Program-made: the position numbers and the translations under genes | Assembly: GCA_030998225.1 (NCBI GenBank) | Contig: JAPYXD010000686.1 | Coordinates: 4,092,001-4,156,000, forward strand | Origin: Diplolepis rosae | Taxonomy: Eukaryota; Arthropoda; Insecta; Hymenoptera; Diplolepididae | Length of the DNA stretch: 64,000 nucleotides | Reading direction: 5' to 3' | Notes under the pieces: generated by a model | What the model saw: the letters and a program-made list of their open reading frames with translations, nothing else | Database searches by the model: none | Told to the model about the DNA's origin: nothing | Shown here: piece by piece, positions 11,041 through 22,639 of the stretch | Layout of the letters: the number at the start of each line of letters is the position of its first letter | How positions within the stretch are numbered: the stretch's first letter is position 1

Positions 11041-12120
11041 GTTGCATTGATAGATTATTATTTGCTACATTATTTAGTAAATTATTAATTGCTATTTTGC
11101 CTAGTATATTATTTTCAAAAATTTATTTATCATTTTCTAGAAGTTGAATGGGAATGTGAGAAATTTAGCGAATTAAGAGCTTTTTCAATGTTTTCGGAGT
11201 CGTTAGACGCTATTTGATTAATTTTATTTTGTAACTCATCTTGAACTTGTTGCGTTTTCAAATTTGGTTTATTCAATATTTTTGTTTGATAAAAAGATTC
11301 TGGAGTCCTATTTAGGACCTGCACTAATAATTATGCTATTATTTGGTTAAATCAACGTTTAGATTTTCTCAAAGAATGGACTCTTTGAATTTTTCGTTTT
11401 AATAATTAATTCATTTGGAGTACTGATTTCGGGATCAGAAATAATTTCTTTGCTGATATCTAAAAGATCAGTTTGAGAACATTGAGAATTTTTATCAGTA
11501 TTTTCTCGATTTATTCGTCTTGATTTAAGTGAAGCTTGCGAATTTTCTTCAATAGGTTTTGCTAATGTTGAATTTTTCTTTGACTATGAGCTACAGTAAC
11601 CGTTTTACTGGTATATCGTGACAGAATCGACATTGGTATTTCTTATATTATTTTTTTCTTGAAAATGATTCATTAGTATATTTGGTTTTTCTTTATTATT
11701 AATATTACCCATTTCTTTCCATGAAACGATTTTTCTTTTCTTAAAAATCTTTAATCGATTTAACCTTATTTTTTCCTAAACTACAAATATCTGTTATTCT
11801 AGACAAAAAGTTTTTATTACATGCAAAAATGGGTTCTTCAGTTTCCGTTTCGGATTCTGAATCTAATGATATGTTAAGAATTTCGATGTTTAAGAGTTTA
11901 TCTTTATAGAAACAAAATTACTCAAGTTTGCTTCAGGTTCTGAGTCAAAAGATACATTCAAAGTTTCGATAATTCGGGATAAAGTTTGAGGAATTTTATT
12001 TTCAGTCAATATCAATTCAGATTCGAAATTTTTTATTCAAAATTTTCCGGTACGGATTCCGTTCCTGTATTTTTGTCTTCGTTTGATTCAAAGAGAGTTT
12101 ATTTGTAATATATTGGCTTC
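11041..12120 (-). pseudogene. possible gag N-terminal region, unrecognised
   Basis: The minus strand shows protein-like but interrupted frames, for example a 64-residue ORF at 11324-11130 and, upstream, CSQTDLLDISKEIISDPEIS. It lies directly upstream of the gag segment at about 11030 and is rich in Ser, Asn, Lys and Glu. It may be the N-terminal gag of the Gypsy remnant or an unrelated decayed ORF. Confidence 0.35.
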
Positions 12121-12262
12121 TTTTCAAATTTGAAAATTTGAAAATTGAGTTTCGTTTTTTATTTCCCATATTTCACAACTTGGTAAAAGAAATCCATCTA
12201 TGTTTTTTCCCGCTTAAAGCAAATTTAAGGATGAAAAAATTTGGCGCCCTAGATGGCAGCCC

Positions 12263-13529
12263 ATGTTCACGCTTCCCAACACCGTTCATTACGTTTGCTG
12301 TACGATCCAAGTCAACAACCAAACTTTGCGCTCACGTGTGGAATGGATTACACCTTTTTTGTGGGCTTGTTTTTTTTTCAATGTGTTCCATGCGTCGGGA
12401 GAGATTTCTTCAGCTAGACCAGCTGAAAAGCTGATTTTGGGGGCCATACAAGGCATAAAGGAGGATTTCTCAAATTTGACACGCGAACAAGGGGACCAGG
12501 CAGACGTTATCGAACGTCTCCGATATCGAGAGGGATATTCCTCTTGGTACAACGAATACTCCAGATCGAGAAGCCGCTCGAGGAGCCCAAGATCTCGAAC
12601 CTGGAGTAGCGACCGAAGCTACTCAGATTGCAGGGATTATCGTCGTTTTTCCCCGAGTACCTTGGTTTCACACAGAGGAGCCGACAGGGAACATGGCCGC
12701 CCCCAAAATAGGAAGTCACATAGAGCTCGGGAATCATCACAAATGAATAATGCTGAGCGTGACCTGCAAGATACGACGCATAATGAGTGACAAGAGGGGA
12801 AAAAGGGAAAAGATGTTTTTTCCGTATTATATTTCTGCCATTGCTCCTGCTCCTTTGTTATCAGATACAACCGTCAATGCAGCACCGCCTGGTAAGACAC
12901 CTATCCCAATTTCAACTGTATCGATTGACAACCCGCTAAGCCCAGGTGTAAACACTCAGCTCGAACAAGAATCTTTGCGAATCGCTAATCAATATATTGG
13001 AAAATCGAGTTTCTAACCTGCATTGGGTCCAGATCTCGTCAAACCACTCGTTGACACCTGGAATTTAATTTTGTCATCTGGTCTTCCCAAAGAAGAAAAA
13101 TACGAACTTCTCAAATAGTTTCCCACAACAGGGAATTTCCTGCATTCTGGAGCCTCGCAGATTGATGTGGTTCAAACGGCTCTTCTCGCTTCGAAAGCCG
13201 GAATCGTCACTAAAAAAGACTCGTATCTGATGGAAATTCAAAACTTATTTGGCATTGGCATTTCTGGTCTTGGAGAAGCTTTCTCGAATATCCTAAAAAA
13301 TAAAATGGACAAGAATTTCCCAATCGATTTCGAAAAAATCGATATACTTTTGGGGGGAACAGGAAGATTTCTGGCGGATGTGCATCACGAAATATCGCTG
13401 TCCAAAAGGGCTTGTATTGTCCAGAATTTACAGCTGACGGCGAAAAATGTTATCGAAAATAGCAAGATTGGCCCCTTCCTTTTTGCCCACGAATTCACCG
13501 ACAGTCTTAAAGATTCGGTTGCCATCTAA
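12263..13529 (+). pseudogene. DIRS gag-like protein, Ser/Arg-rich
   Basis: The N-terminal half (12263-12790) contains an RS-dipeptide block (SRSRSRSRSPRSRTWSSDRS), common in DIRS gag proteins and easily mistaken for an SR splicing factor. After a frame change, 12750-13016 and 13167-13529 continue with a helical segment (PEAWNLI-like, then GIVTKKDSYLMEIQNLFGIG). A second Arg/Ser-rich stretch is readable at 13660-13790. At least two stops and two frame changes break it. Confidence 0.6.
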
Positions 13530-13792
13530 AAATCTACCAAAGAAGTGATCAAGCCGAGTCAACATGTGTCACGGAAATTTCTTTCATGACAAAATCAACA
13601 GGATGGTCAATGCAACGAGTTTTTAAACTCCAAGGCCACCGGAAAGAGACAGAATTTCAGAAAAACCACCTTTTCCAGAGCGGGCAAACCTTATCATCCC
13701 AGTCGCCGCAGTCCAGTTCGTCGTTGCTCTCCTCACCGCAGCTCTCCACGTCGTTACAGCTCTCGGCGCAGCTCTTAGTACTATAGACGTCA

Positions 13793-15383
13793 TCGTTATT
13801 AAATGTTGTTCAGGTGAATTTTGTGGCTGGTATTTTACCTAAACACGTCGACAATTGGTTCAATCTAACGTCTGATCAGACGGTTTTGAACGCAGTTTCG
13901 GGTTATAAAATCCCATTTATACGCACCCCTTTTCAACTTGCTTTTCCGAACGTTCCTCGTCTTTCGTTTCGCGATCATTTAGCTTGCATCGATGAAATTA
14001 ACAAATTACTTGATAAGCGAATAATTTCTCATTGCACACCAACTGAAGATCAATTTATTTCTTCCTTTTTCTTGGTGGATAAACCAAATGGTAGTAAGCG
14101 TTTCATCTTGAACCTCAAAGCCTTCAATAAATTCATTATTGCTCCTCATTTTAAGTTAGAGGAATTAAAAACAGTTTTGAAGTTAGTGTCAGAAAGTTGT
14201 TGGATGGCCACAATTGATCTCCAGGATGCCTATTTTGCAATCAAAATTGACAAATATACAAGAAGTTTTTGAGATTCAAATTCGAGGATATTTTTTACGA
14301 ATTTAATTGCTTACCCGTCGGTTTGTGTACGGCTCCTTTCATTTTCACGAAAATTATGAGGCCAGTCGTACACTGTCTAATATCTCAAGGCTACCAATCA
14401 GTTAATTTTCTTGGCGATTTTCTGCTGTTAGCAGATTCATTCAACGAATTACAAGACAACTTAACCTCCACCATTAATTTTTGGAATCTCTGGGTTTCTA
14501 GATTAATTGGGAAAAAAACAAGCTAATTCCAGATAAAAAACAAGAGTTTTTAGGTTTTTTCATAAATTCCTCTGAAATTTTAATTACCTGAAGCGAGGAA
14601 AAAAGACTTCAATTTTTGAATTGGTCATTAGTTTTTTGTAAAAAATCCTCATACCATATCAGATATCTCGCTCAATTGATAGGAACATTAGTCTCGGCTT
14701 GCCCAGCAATCAAATACGGTTTCTTGTATACGAAAAACTTAGAAAGACAAAAGTTTTTGGCTCTGGAAAAATCGAACGATAATTATGATGCTAAAACGTC
14801 TTTGGGCCCTATAAGAGACGATTTTTACAACCTGGTAATTTTTTCCGATGCCTCTCTCATAGATTGGGACGTGTCATCTAATGGTATTAGATCCCATGGT
14901 TGGTGGGATTCTGAGGAGAAAAAAGAACATATTAATTATTTGGAGCTTAAAGCAGCCTTTTACGGTTTGAAATGCTTCACTAATGGCAGTGGTGTGAGCG
15001 GAGAAAAATTTGGATATTTGCGTCGCATATCAAGTCTAGTAATAATTGCATCGCCTAGATTCTTATCAGAGGATACCGAATGGGAAATATCGGATTTTTC
15101 TTTCTCAAAAATCAAATCCACTTTTGGGAAATTCGATATCGATTTGTTTGCGACCATTAATAACACTAAATGCTCCGTCTGTTTCTCCTGGTGTCCTGAT
15201 CCAGAAGCTGAGCCCGTTGATGCTTTCACTGTTCAATGGACTTACCTTAATTTGTACTCTTTTCCGCCTTTTGCGCTTATTTTACGAGTTCTCAGAAAAA
15301 TTTATAATGACAAAGCAGAAGGGGTGGTTGTTGTTCCCTATTGGCCTTCAAAACCGGAAACACCGGGGAACTTCTACATGTCC
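13793..15383 (+). pseudogene. DIRS reverse transcriptase / RNase H, broken
   Basis: RT motifs in order: VDKPNGSKRFILNLKAFN (about 14080), WMATIDLQDAYFAIKI (14205), FNCLPVGLCTAPFIFTKIM (14300) and the catalytic position NFLGDFLLLAD (14405), where the usual second aspartate-bearing motif xxDD reads GD, so one metal-binding Asp is replaced. RNase H follows (FSDAS at 14845, YLELKAAF at 14938). The frame changes at about 14270 and stops occur at about 14524 and 14589. Ends at TAG 15384. Confidence 0.8.
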
Positions 15384-15560
15384 TAGGATGCGGCACTCTA
15401 CCCATCCAATCCTCATTTTCTCGAGCTGAAGCAGATAGAAGTTAACAGTTTCCTGAAATTTTGTCAAAGAACAAGAGTTTTTATAGACCCTTTCCTGTTT
15501 TGAATTCCGCCATTTTTCGATCATGAAATTGGTGATCCACATTAGTGTTTGCAATTAATA

Positions 15561-16140
15561 CCTATTAGATGTCACTACCAGTCTTATTTTAAATCCCAAT
15601 AAATGTTTCAAAGTAATGAAAATTCAACTGACGGCATTCTGCAACATTTCTATTTGAATAAAAAAGATGTTACTGTAATTAGAAAAATTTTAGATGCTAG
15701 GAATAATAGAATTAAAATTCTACAATTCAATATTTTTATTTTTCTCGAAAAACATTCAAAACTATATATTTTTCAGCTTTATAATGCATCTATCAGAAAA
15801 AGGTATCGTTGTAGAGCGAAAAAATATGCAAGTATAAATATTTTGCAGAATGTGTAGGATAAAAGGTACACTAAATGAACAACACAAATTTCGTACTCAT
15901 TTTATTTACACATAAAAAAACTGTACAAGTGTTATTGTTTGTTTTTGTACATTGCCACACTTTTACCGTCGAAAACTTTTTCTTCTTTAGATTTTGTCTT
16001 GTTACATATTCATAAACGAAAAAGCAAAAAGGTTCTTAGAATCTTTGTTTTTTAATTTTGACATGACAAAATGCGTTAAAAGAAAATTGAATAACTTTAC
16101 ATAATTTCTTTTCGAAATAATTGGGTATCACTCTCGAAAA
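15561..16140. other. no recognised gene
   Basis: AT-rich. An 84-residue plus ORF at 15603-15857 (Ile/Lys/Asn-rich) resembles nothing known to me. It may include a decayed DIRS 3' end. Confidence 0.4.
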
Positions 16141-16460
16141 ACACGAAGAAAAATATTTGAAGTAATTTTACCCAACTCTGTCGATTAAACTTGGGACATA
16201 AGGACATTTGAACATTTATTAAATCCTGGTCGGTTAAAATGAATTTGATGAATACCTAATTCACCCAAGGTGAATAACAATAAGCGTTACATAGGAAATA
16301 GTAAGGAGTTGAATAAAACGTTATCGACGACAGGGCATCAACATGTGTCAGTGGGTTAACATGAAATGTATTAGTATATCACCGACGATTGGGGAGCTTC
16401 AAACTGTAGTTGGGTAAAATGAGCATCGGGCGTATCATGTCAACTGGCAGTGGTATGGTT
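16141..16460. repeat. dispersed repeat R-A copy 1 (about 320 bp)
   Basis: Shares most of its length with 26159-26472 in the same orientation. Begins ACACGAAGAAAAATATTTGA and ends near TGGTATGGTT. Each copy has subterminal inverted symmetry: GTTGAA...TTTTAC(C/T)CAACT at the left, and (A/G)GTTG(A/G)GTAAAATGAGCATCG...CAACTG at the right. Non-coding; a MITE-like family. Confidence 0.85.
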
Positions 16461-16514
16461 CTCTTAATTAAAAAAAATTCTTACCTCGAGCCTGACGTTA
16501 GTCATCCGATATAT

Positions 16515-17208
16515 ACCAGGTCTAGAAGTATGAAACCGGAATTTCCCTATAGATGGTGCTTGCCATCAGTTTAGGGACCGTACGACCGCTTCTGCAGCGC
16601 CATCTTCTCCCTCTAGCAGCTGAGAAAGATTTTCAGTAGACAACAACCCAAGTTCGATATACCAGTGTATTTACTACAAGCATCAACGTGTCGAGTTTTG
16701 TGCCTACGAACTACGATTTGCGGACAGCACTGGTTTTTTGTTATCACTTGAAGAAAACTGCTGCAGAATCGCATCGAATGCTTGTCGAAGCTTACGGTGA
16801 ACATGCTCTTGGCAAAACAGTGTTTCGAGTGGTTTAAAAAATTCAAAAGTGGTAATTTTGATGTGAGAAACGAAGATCGTGGAAAACCACCGAAAAAGTG
16901 CGTTTGGTGGGATCAGAAGGGTGTTATCTATTATGAGCTGCTAAAACCTACTGAAACTGTCAACACGAATCGCTACCAACAGCAAATGATCGATTTAAAT
17001 CGAGCATTACAAGAAAAACGACCGGATGATCGAAGAAGGCTTATTCTCCAGACTTGGCTCCGTCGGATCACCATCTGTTCGCATCACTGGGCCACGCTCT
17101 CGCTGAACAACGCTTCACTTCGTACGAAAATGTACGAGAATGGCTGGATAACTGGTTTGATTTAAAAGACGAACAGTTTTATTTTTCGGTTTCATACTTT
17201 TCATAGAT
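16515..17208 (+). mobile_element. internally deleted mariner with both TIRs
   Basis: Terminal inverted repeats share AAGTATGAAACCG (16526-16538 and complement about 17186-17198). Inside, the N-terminal HTH (HLKKTAAESHRMLVEAYGEH, then WFKKFKSGNFDVRNEDRGKP; 16748-16890) joins directly to the central part (VWWDQKGVIYYELLKP; 16909) and then to the C-terminal SDHHLF region. The first and second catalytic aspartate segments are deleted. A non-autonomous derivative that might be mobilised in trans only. Confidence 0.85.
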
Positions 17209-18060
17209 ATACATATAAACAGCATACAAATACATTCACACACCTTCCACCATTCAGTCGTAGCCAATCATATTTTTAATCAAAAATACACTTAAACATA
17301 TATCCTTACGTATATAAACCTCATAACTACAATTATATATAGTACGCTACGCGTTCGTAGAATCACGCGCACGCTTGCTTACAATGCTAAGACATAAAAT
17401 TTGGAACTTTCTTATATAGTGACTACAAGAATTATTCAGAGCTTGTGAGAGCAAGTGTTGTGACTAGAGTTTTTGAGCTTTACTAAGTAAAAATATATCA
17501 ACTTTTTTCATGAATTGTTCATAAAATATTTCTTAAAATTTATATGATTAATAAGTTATTACAACTATGATTGTTGATATATATAATATAATTATTAATT
17601 AATATGTAGTATACATTTTTATTATTTTATTTAATAAACTTAAGTCAGAAAGAATGAATGAATTATAACTGAATTAAGAAAACATTATGGATCAAGAATT
17701 AATTAAACTTGCAGAATCTATATAACTAGATTAAGTGAATCTTTTAAATAAATTATATAAACTGGTGGATAATCATTAAAATAAATAGTGGTTAACACTG
17801 CGGAGCATGTACCAAAGCTTCGTTTCTGAAATTAAAAAATGTTTGTGTGTGCCCAAGGCGCAGATTACTTTCATTCGTTCCTGCGTGAATAGATATAGCT
17901 GGTGGAATGAATCTTGCGATTGATGGTTTACTCAACTCTCAATTGAAGCGTAGAGTAGATTGAAGGGAAAGCTCTACTATTTTTGTGATTCAATAAAAGT
18001 TCTTTATAATTGTAAAGGGTTTTCCAATAGGGACATAGCAATTTCGCATCTTTATATGAA
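17209..18060. other. no recognised gene
   Basis: Very AT-rich intervening DNA, no ORF above 60 codons with recognisable content. Confidence 0.5.
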
Positions 18061-18126
18061 CGCACCCTTAAACTTTTTTAATGAACTGTCAATGTCAAAA
18101 CGTTAGTTAAAGTCAACACTTTTATC

Positions 18127-19151
18127 ATGGTAAAGTTCACGAACCAGCAACGTTTGGAAATTATTAAAAATTACTACCGAAATTCTGAGTCGGTGGTCGC
18201 AACTTTAAGAGCGCTTACTCCAATTTTCGGCCGTAATAATCGTCCCACCCGACTGGCTGTGCGTGTTATAGTGGATAAATTCGAGACCAAATTTACACTA
18301 TTGGACTTTCCGGTGCCAAAAAGACGCCGTATTGCTCGAAGCGAAGAAATAATCGCAGCCGTAAGTGCATCGATTCGAAATAAGCCAAATCAGTCGATTT
18401 CACGTCGTTCTCAAGAATTGGGAATCGCTCAAACGACACTGTGGCGTATTATACGAAAAGATCTTGGCCTACATGCTTACAAGATTAAATTGACTCAAGA
18501 ACTAAAGCCACTTGATCAATTGAAACGCCGAAACTTTTCCAATTGGGCTCTGGCAAAGCTTGAAGAAAATGAAGAATTTTATCGAAAAATCATCTTCAGC
18601 GATGAAGCTCATTTCTGGCTCAATGGCTCTGTTAATAAGCAAAATATGCGTTATTGGTCAGCAACAAATGCAAATGTGCTTATTGAGACACCGTTGCATC
18701 CGCAAAAAGTGACTGTTTGGTGCGGTTTTCATGCCGGAGGTCGATTGGGCCGTATTTTTTCGTGGATGAAAACGACGAACTTGACATCAACGATATGTGG
18801 TTTCAACAAGACGGTGCCACTAGCCACACAGCACGCGTCACAATCGATTTATTGAAAGGAAAATTCGGTGAACGTGTTATCTCGAGAAATGGTCCGGTCG
18901 AATGGCCGCCTCGTTCATGCGGTCTAACGCCATTGGATTTCTTTTTATAGGGCCATATCAAGTCACTGATCTATGTCAACAAGCCAGCAACTTTAGACGA
19001 CCTCAAAGACAACATCCAACGCGAAATTGCCAACGTTCCGGTGGAAATGTGTGCCAGAGTGGTGGAAAATTGGGTCCAAAGAATCGACCGCTGTAAACGG
19101 GCTCGTGGTGGCCATATGACCGACATCGAACCTTCTATGTGTTCCAACTAG
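18127..19151 (+). pseudogene. Tc1/IS630-like transposase
   Basis: Cut-and-paste transposase of about 340 codons. The N-terminus (MVKFTNQQRLEIIKNYY) and SISRRSQELGIAQTTLWRII form tandem helix-turn-helix DNA-binding regions. Catalytic motifs: FSDEAHFWLNG (first Asp), MWFQQDGATSHTA (second Asp) and LTPLDFFL (third Asp). C-terminus: KPATLDDLKDNIQREIANVP. Damage: a frameshift near 18740-18760 and a TAG at 18948-18950 where Trp is expected. The fragment at 9866-10240 belongs to the same family. Terminal repeats were not resolved; the element probably spans about 18061-19160. Confidence 0.85.
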
Positions 19152-19643
19152 TTCCCACATTTCAGCTGATAATGATAATGACGTGCAGATGAAAATAGGG
19201 GAGGAAGATAGGAATGAAGAGGATCATGCCAAAGACATGGGAAATAAATAATTAGTAGTTATTCAACGCAATGCTAACGATCATAAAGTATTCATAGTAT
19301 CATAGAAAAACATTGACTTAAATATTTGAGCTAGTGATTGATTGCAGTTTTTTAGAGTTATGATAACTAATTTTTTTTAAATTTAAGATTTTCCACATTT
19401 ATTTCTAAAAGTGTTCAGTGAGCTTTACAAATTATTCCCAATAAATTTTGCATTCAGGTCAATATTAATAAAACTGAACAGTTTTATAACTTGGAAAAAT
19501 CCATAATAATTTATTTTACGTACGTGATACTTAGGGGTCTAGGGCGTATCGTTTAGGAGAGTTTTACTATTGAAATAACTCTGTGTGTATTCTTTATTTG
19601 CAACTGTCAGACGCAGCAAGTATCGTAACGAATCTGTTATCTA
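19152..19643. other. no recognised gene
   Basis: AT-rich spacer between the Tc1-like element and the mariner. Confidence 0.5.
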
Positions 19644-20911
19644 TAACTTAATTCGTGCGGTTTTTTTTCAAAATTTGAACGTTTATTTAAGAAAAAAATG
19701 TACAATAGTACTATTCAAAGTATTGCGCATCTGAAGCTATAACTTTGTCCCATCTTTCTGGCAATTTGTGGATTCCATCCCAAAAGAACTGCGCCGGCTT
19801 GGCGGCCAAGAATGAATCAAGCCAATTTTCCATACCCTGTTCTGATGTGAACCGTATTCCAGTGGGGGCGTTCTGCATCGACGGGAACAAATGGTAGTCA
19901 GAAGGGATATGGTCTGGGCTATAAGGCGGGTGGGGTAAAACTTCCCATCCACTGTTTTCCAAATAGTTCTTAACCGGAATAGCAACATGGGGCCGAGCGT
20001 TGTCATGATGGAAAATTATTGCCTCGTGTCTGGTCGCATAGTCCGGGCGTTTTTCGGCTATTGCTCTCCACAAACGGATTAATTGTGTTTGGTAGCGTTC
20101 TCCATTGATGGTTTTAGCCGGTTTTAGCAGCTCATAATACAGCACACCCTTCTGATCCCGCCAAATGCAGATCATTACCTTCGCACCATGGATTTTCGAC
20201 TTTGCTGTTGATTTGACTGGTTGGCCGGGTTTCACATATGATTTTTTGCGCTTGGGGATGTTGTAATAAATCCATTTTTGGTCACCAGTAACAATCCGAT
20301 GCAAAAATGACTTCTTTTTGTGGCGTTCCAGCAGCATTTCGGACATGCAAAACCGCCTTTCAACGTCTCTCGGCTTGAGTTCATGTGGAACCCAATTTCC
20401 TTGCTTTTGAATGTATCCGGCTGCTTTTAAACGTTTTGAAATGGCTGCTTGAGTCGCTCCCAAAGATTCTTCGAGCTCTTCTTGTGTTTGGCAACAATCT
20501 TCATCGAGTAATGCTTCCAGTTCTTCACCTTCAAACTTTTTTGGCTGCCCAGGACGTTCTTCGTCTTTGAAGCCAAAATCACCACTTTTAAATCGTGCAA
20601 ACCACTTTTGGCACGTTCGCTAAGCTAGAGCATGTTCACCATAAACTTCCACCAAAATACGATGACTTTTGGCAGCAGTTTTCTTCATATTAAAGTAATG
20701 AAGAAGAACTCCCCGCAAAAACACTTTTTCAGGCACAAAGTTCGACATATTTGAGTGAAAAAAAGTTATTGTTTTTTACGCTTCAAATGAACAACATATA
20801 CTGAAAAAGACACACAATGACAGTAGCTTTCCAACGCATGTTCGGAATATTGGAACGATGGAATAATAATCAAGTTACGCTATCTCTTAGCAAACCGCAC
20901 GAATCAAGTTA
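19644..20911 (-). mobile_element. near-complete mariner element, 1.27 kb
   Basis: Imperfect terminal inverted repeats (TAACTTAATTCGTGCGGTTT at 19644; complement with one difference ending at 20911) are flanked by TA (19642-19643, 20912-20913). Length and TIR size are standard for mariner. It carries a full-length transposase frame on the minus strand with a single nonsense codon, making it one of the best-preserved DNA transposons here. Confidence 0.9.
19711..20748 (-). pseudogene. mariner transposase, one nonsense codon
   Basis: 345 codons from ATG at 20748, the normal mariner length. HTH region: MKKTAAKSHRILVEVYGEHA. Linker plus catalytic core: TGDQKWIYYNIPKRKKS (first Asp), FHHDNARPHVAI (second Asp), then PYSPDHIPSDYHLF (third Asp in the D,D34D pattern). 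It ends with LPERWDKVIASDAQYFE. The only obvious lesion is TAG at 20620-20622, where an Ala-Leu-Ala stretch meets RTCQKWF. A shorter ORF starting at 20463 lies downstream of the stop. Confidence 0.9.
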
Positions 20912-20913
20912 TA

Positions 20914-21039
20914 GATCCAATATTACTCGTTTCTTTTCTCATAAATCGGTAAATTGCAAACTCCTTTTTTACATACCAGGTTTGGTGTTTAATAATTTTC
21001 GATTTATTCTTAAAAGAAACACCTTTAATGTGGGAGAAA
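20914..21039. other. spacer between mariner copies
   Basis: Short AT-rich interval, nothing recognised. Confidence 0.4.
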
Positions 21040-21560
21040 GGTAATAAATGGTTTATTCAAAGTATGAGCCATCGCTAATCACATATTTTCTCATCTCTCT
21101 GGCAATTTGTGGATGCCCTCATAGAAAACTCGTACATCTTTTGAGGTATTCCAGTGATCAAGCTATTTTTCGACATCTCTGTGATTGTTAGTATTTCATG
21201 TAAAGTGCGTGAGACATCGATGAAAACAAGTGGTAGCTGGGAGGGGCCAAGTATGCCAATTACGGCTGGTGATACAAGATTTCCCAGCCAAGTGCAGAAA
21301 TGGTGCTTCTGACCGCTTTCGCTGTGTGTGTCATTTGTTGACGGCAGCAAAAGGTAATAACTGTTTCACCTGGTTTCAGGAGCTCATGGTGCACGACTTC
21401 CGTCTGATCTCACAAAATGCATAGCATTGTCTCCTTTCCAAAGCGATTCTGTCTTTCGGTCGATGTTGATGGTTGACCTGAGTAAAACCATGATTTTCTG
21501 CGTTTTCAATGGCTGGGCAATTACAAGCGAGAAAAGGTCTTCTTGAAAGGAGATGGGAAT
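21040..21560 (-). pseudogene. second mariner-family remnant
   Basis: Minus-strand frames, in pieces: SGQPSTSTERQNRFGKETML, then HHELLKPGETV, then SYHLFSSM and NCQRDEKICD at the C-terminal end. These match the middle and end of a mariner transposase of a different subfamily from the 19.6-kb copy (GETV rather than KTIN). Many frameshifts, no intact catalytic core. Confidence 0.7.
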
Positions 21561-22639
21561 CCAAATTTTATTATCTTTCATTGCTTGTTTCCTCTGCCAT
21601 ACAAATCCCGTGTACAGGTAAGTAATAGCAGATTTACATGAAAGAACAAACCCTGATTCCCCTCTCTGAATTAGGTTTAAGGGTATTTTGTACAAGCCAG
21701 TGGCGTGTATCACCTCTTGTCTTCGAAAGATCTGTGCAGCGGGTCCCATCTCCGCTTCTTGCCACTGTCAACACTCTGTCTTTTAAGCATCCAACAGCAG
21801 TCTGCCATCATATTCGTATTGCGAATATGATGCGAATATATGCGTTACCTTGGTAACGACTTTATTTATTCTGTTTTCATAGACTAGATTCTTCTACTTA
21901 AAGAGGTTAGGTTAGGTTTTGAGGTTATGCAGTAATGGTATTTGGAAGTTAGGGGATTATCAGGCTAAGAAATTACTAATTCGGAGAAAGGGAGTTGAAA
22001 ATAGCATAAAGTAGATGATTTTATTGCTAAATTAGCACAAAATTAGCCCTGAATTATGACATATCAAAAACATGAATTCGACAATGTGGTTCTGCCAGCT
22101 TAACATACCTGTTCAAATTATGAAAAAAAATTTCATCAAAAAATTTTTTACTTCTAATTATAAACATTTATGACTAGATAGACTTGTCTTCGTGCATTTC
22201 ATTTACTCTCTCAAGTTTTCAATTTGTTATCTCCATTTTCACAGAAACGGAGTTACACAAATTGAAAATGCTAATAACGTCGGAATCTAGTCACGTGACC
22301 CGGGTGGTCCATGGTCTTAAGGAAATTAAGAATTATTTATTAACCGTCACATCTGGTATATTATTTTTTATACATTATAAATTATATATTTTGTATAACC
22401 TAAAATTTAGTATATATCCTTATATGAACAAAGTAATATATAATTCATCATGCCTTCTTTTAATTTGCCAGAGAATGAGCAAAATATGTAAGTACCCGAA
22501 TTTCGAGTTCTGGTGCAACCCCTCTCCGTCCGCTCCGTATATAAGAATTATCTATACTTTTTTACTACTGAAACTTGTATACGCGTTTTTCTTAGACCCG
22601 TATTTTTCAAACTGCGCGTATTCGTAAACCAAAAAGATC
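21561..22639. other. no recognised gene
   Basis: Contains short ORFs (for example plus 22184-22627, hydrophobic and Tyr/Ile-rich) without recognisable family. AT-rich; a small inverted pair ATTCGTATTGCGAATATGATGCGAATAT lies at 21810-21838. Confidence 0.4.

Larger units (their letters stand above)
7183..12120 (-). mobile_element. Gypsy/errantivirus-like remnant, broken
   Basis: Minus-strand pieces appear in collinear order: a possible gag leader (12100-11130), a gag segment with VSLRDALEIVPYFD (about 11030-10930), a gag segment with KFTGEARRC (about 10340-10240), the gag body with YTNLEDFISKLKTIF (9860-9550), an Asn/Gln-rich tail (9421-9108 and 8045-7960), a CCHC knuckle (7912-7872) and a pre-RT pol stretch with VPAKTVSYFYVRIKN (about 7400-7183). 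The order is interrupted by a MITE (8058-9105), a Tc1-like fragment (9866-10240) and about 560 bp of unknown DNA (10341-10900). Many stops; no LTR recognised. An old, dead copy. Confidence 0.7.
12140..15560 (+). mobile_element. DIRS-type retrotransposon, degenerate
   Basis: Plus-strand order: Ser/Arg-rich gag-like ORF (12263-13529), linker, then reverse transcriptase and RNase H (13793-15383) with the DIRS-specific downstream block DIDLFATINN ... CFSWCPDPEAEPVDAF ... VPYWPSKP. DIRS elements normally encode a tyrosine recombinase instead of a DDE integrase; none is recognised here before sequence similarity ends near 15560. Inverted or split-direct terminal repeats were not found. Confidence 0.8.

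Noticed and set aside
12530..12790. Arg/Ser dipeptide block resembling an SR splicing factor
   Set aside because: It lies in frame order before a DIRS reverse transcriptase, and DIRS gag proteins often carry such blocks; no RRM domain is present.
22184..22627. 147-residue plus ORF with hydrophobic stretches
   Set aside because: AT-rich chance opening; no family recognised and it runs into the decayed hAT sequence.
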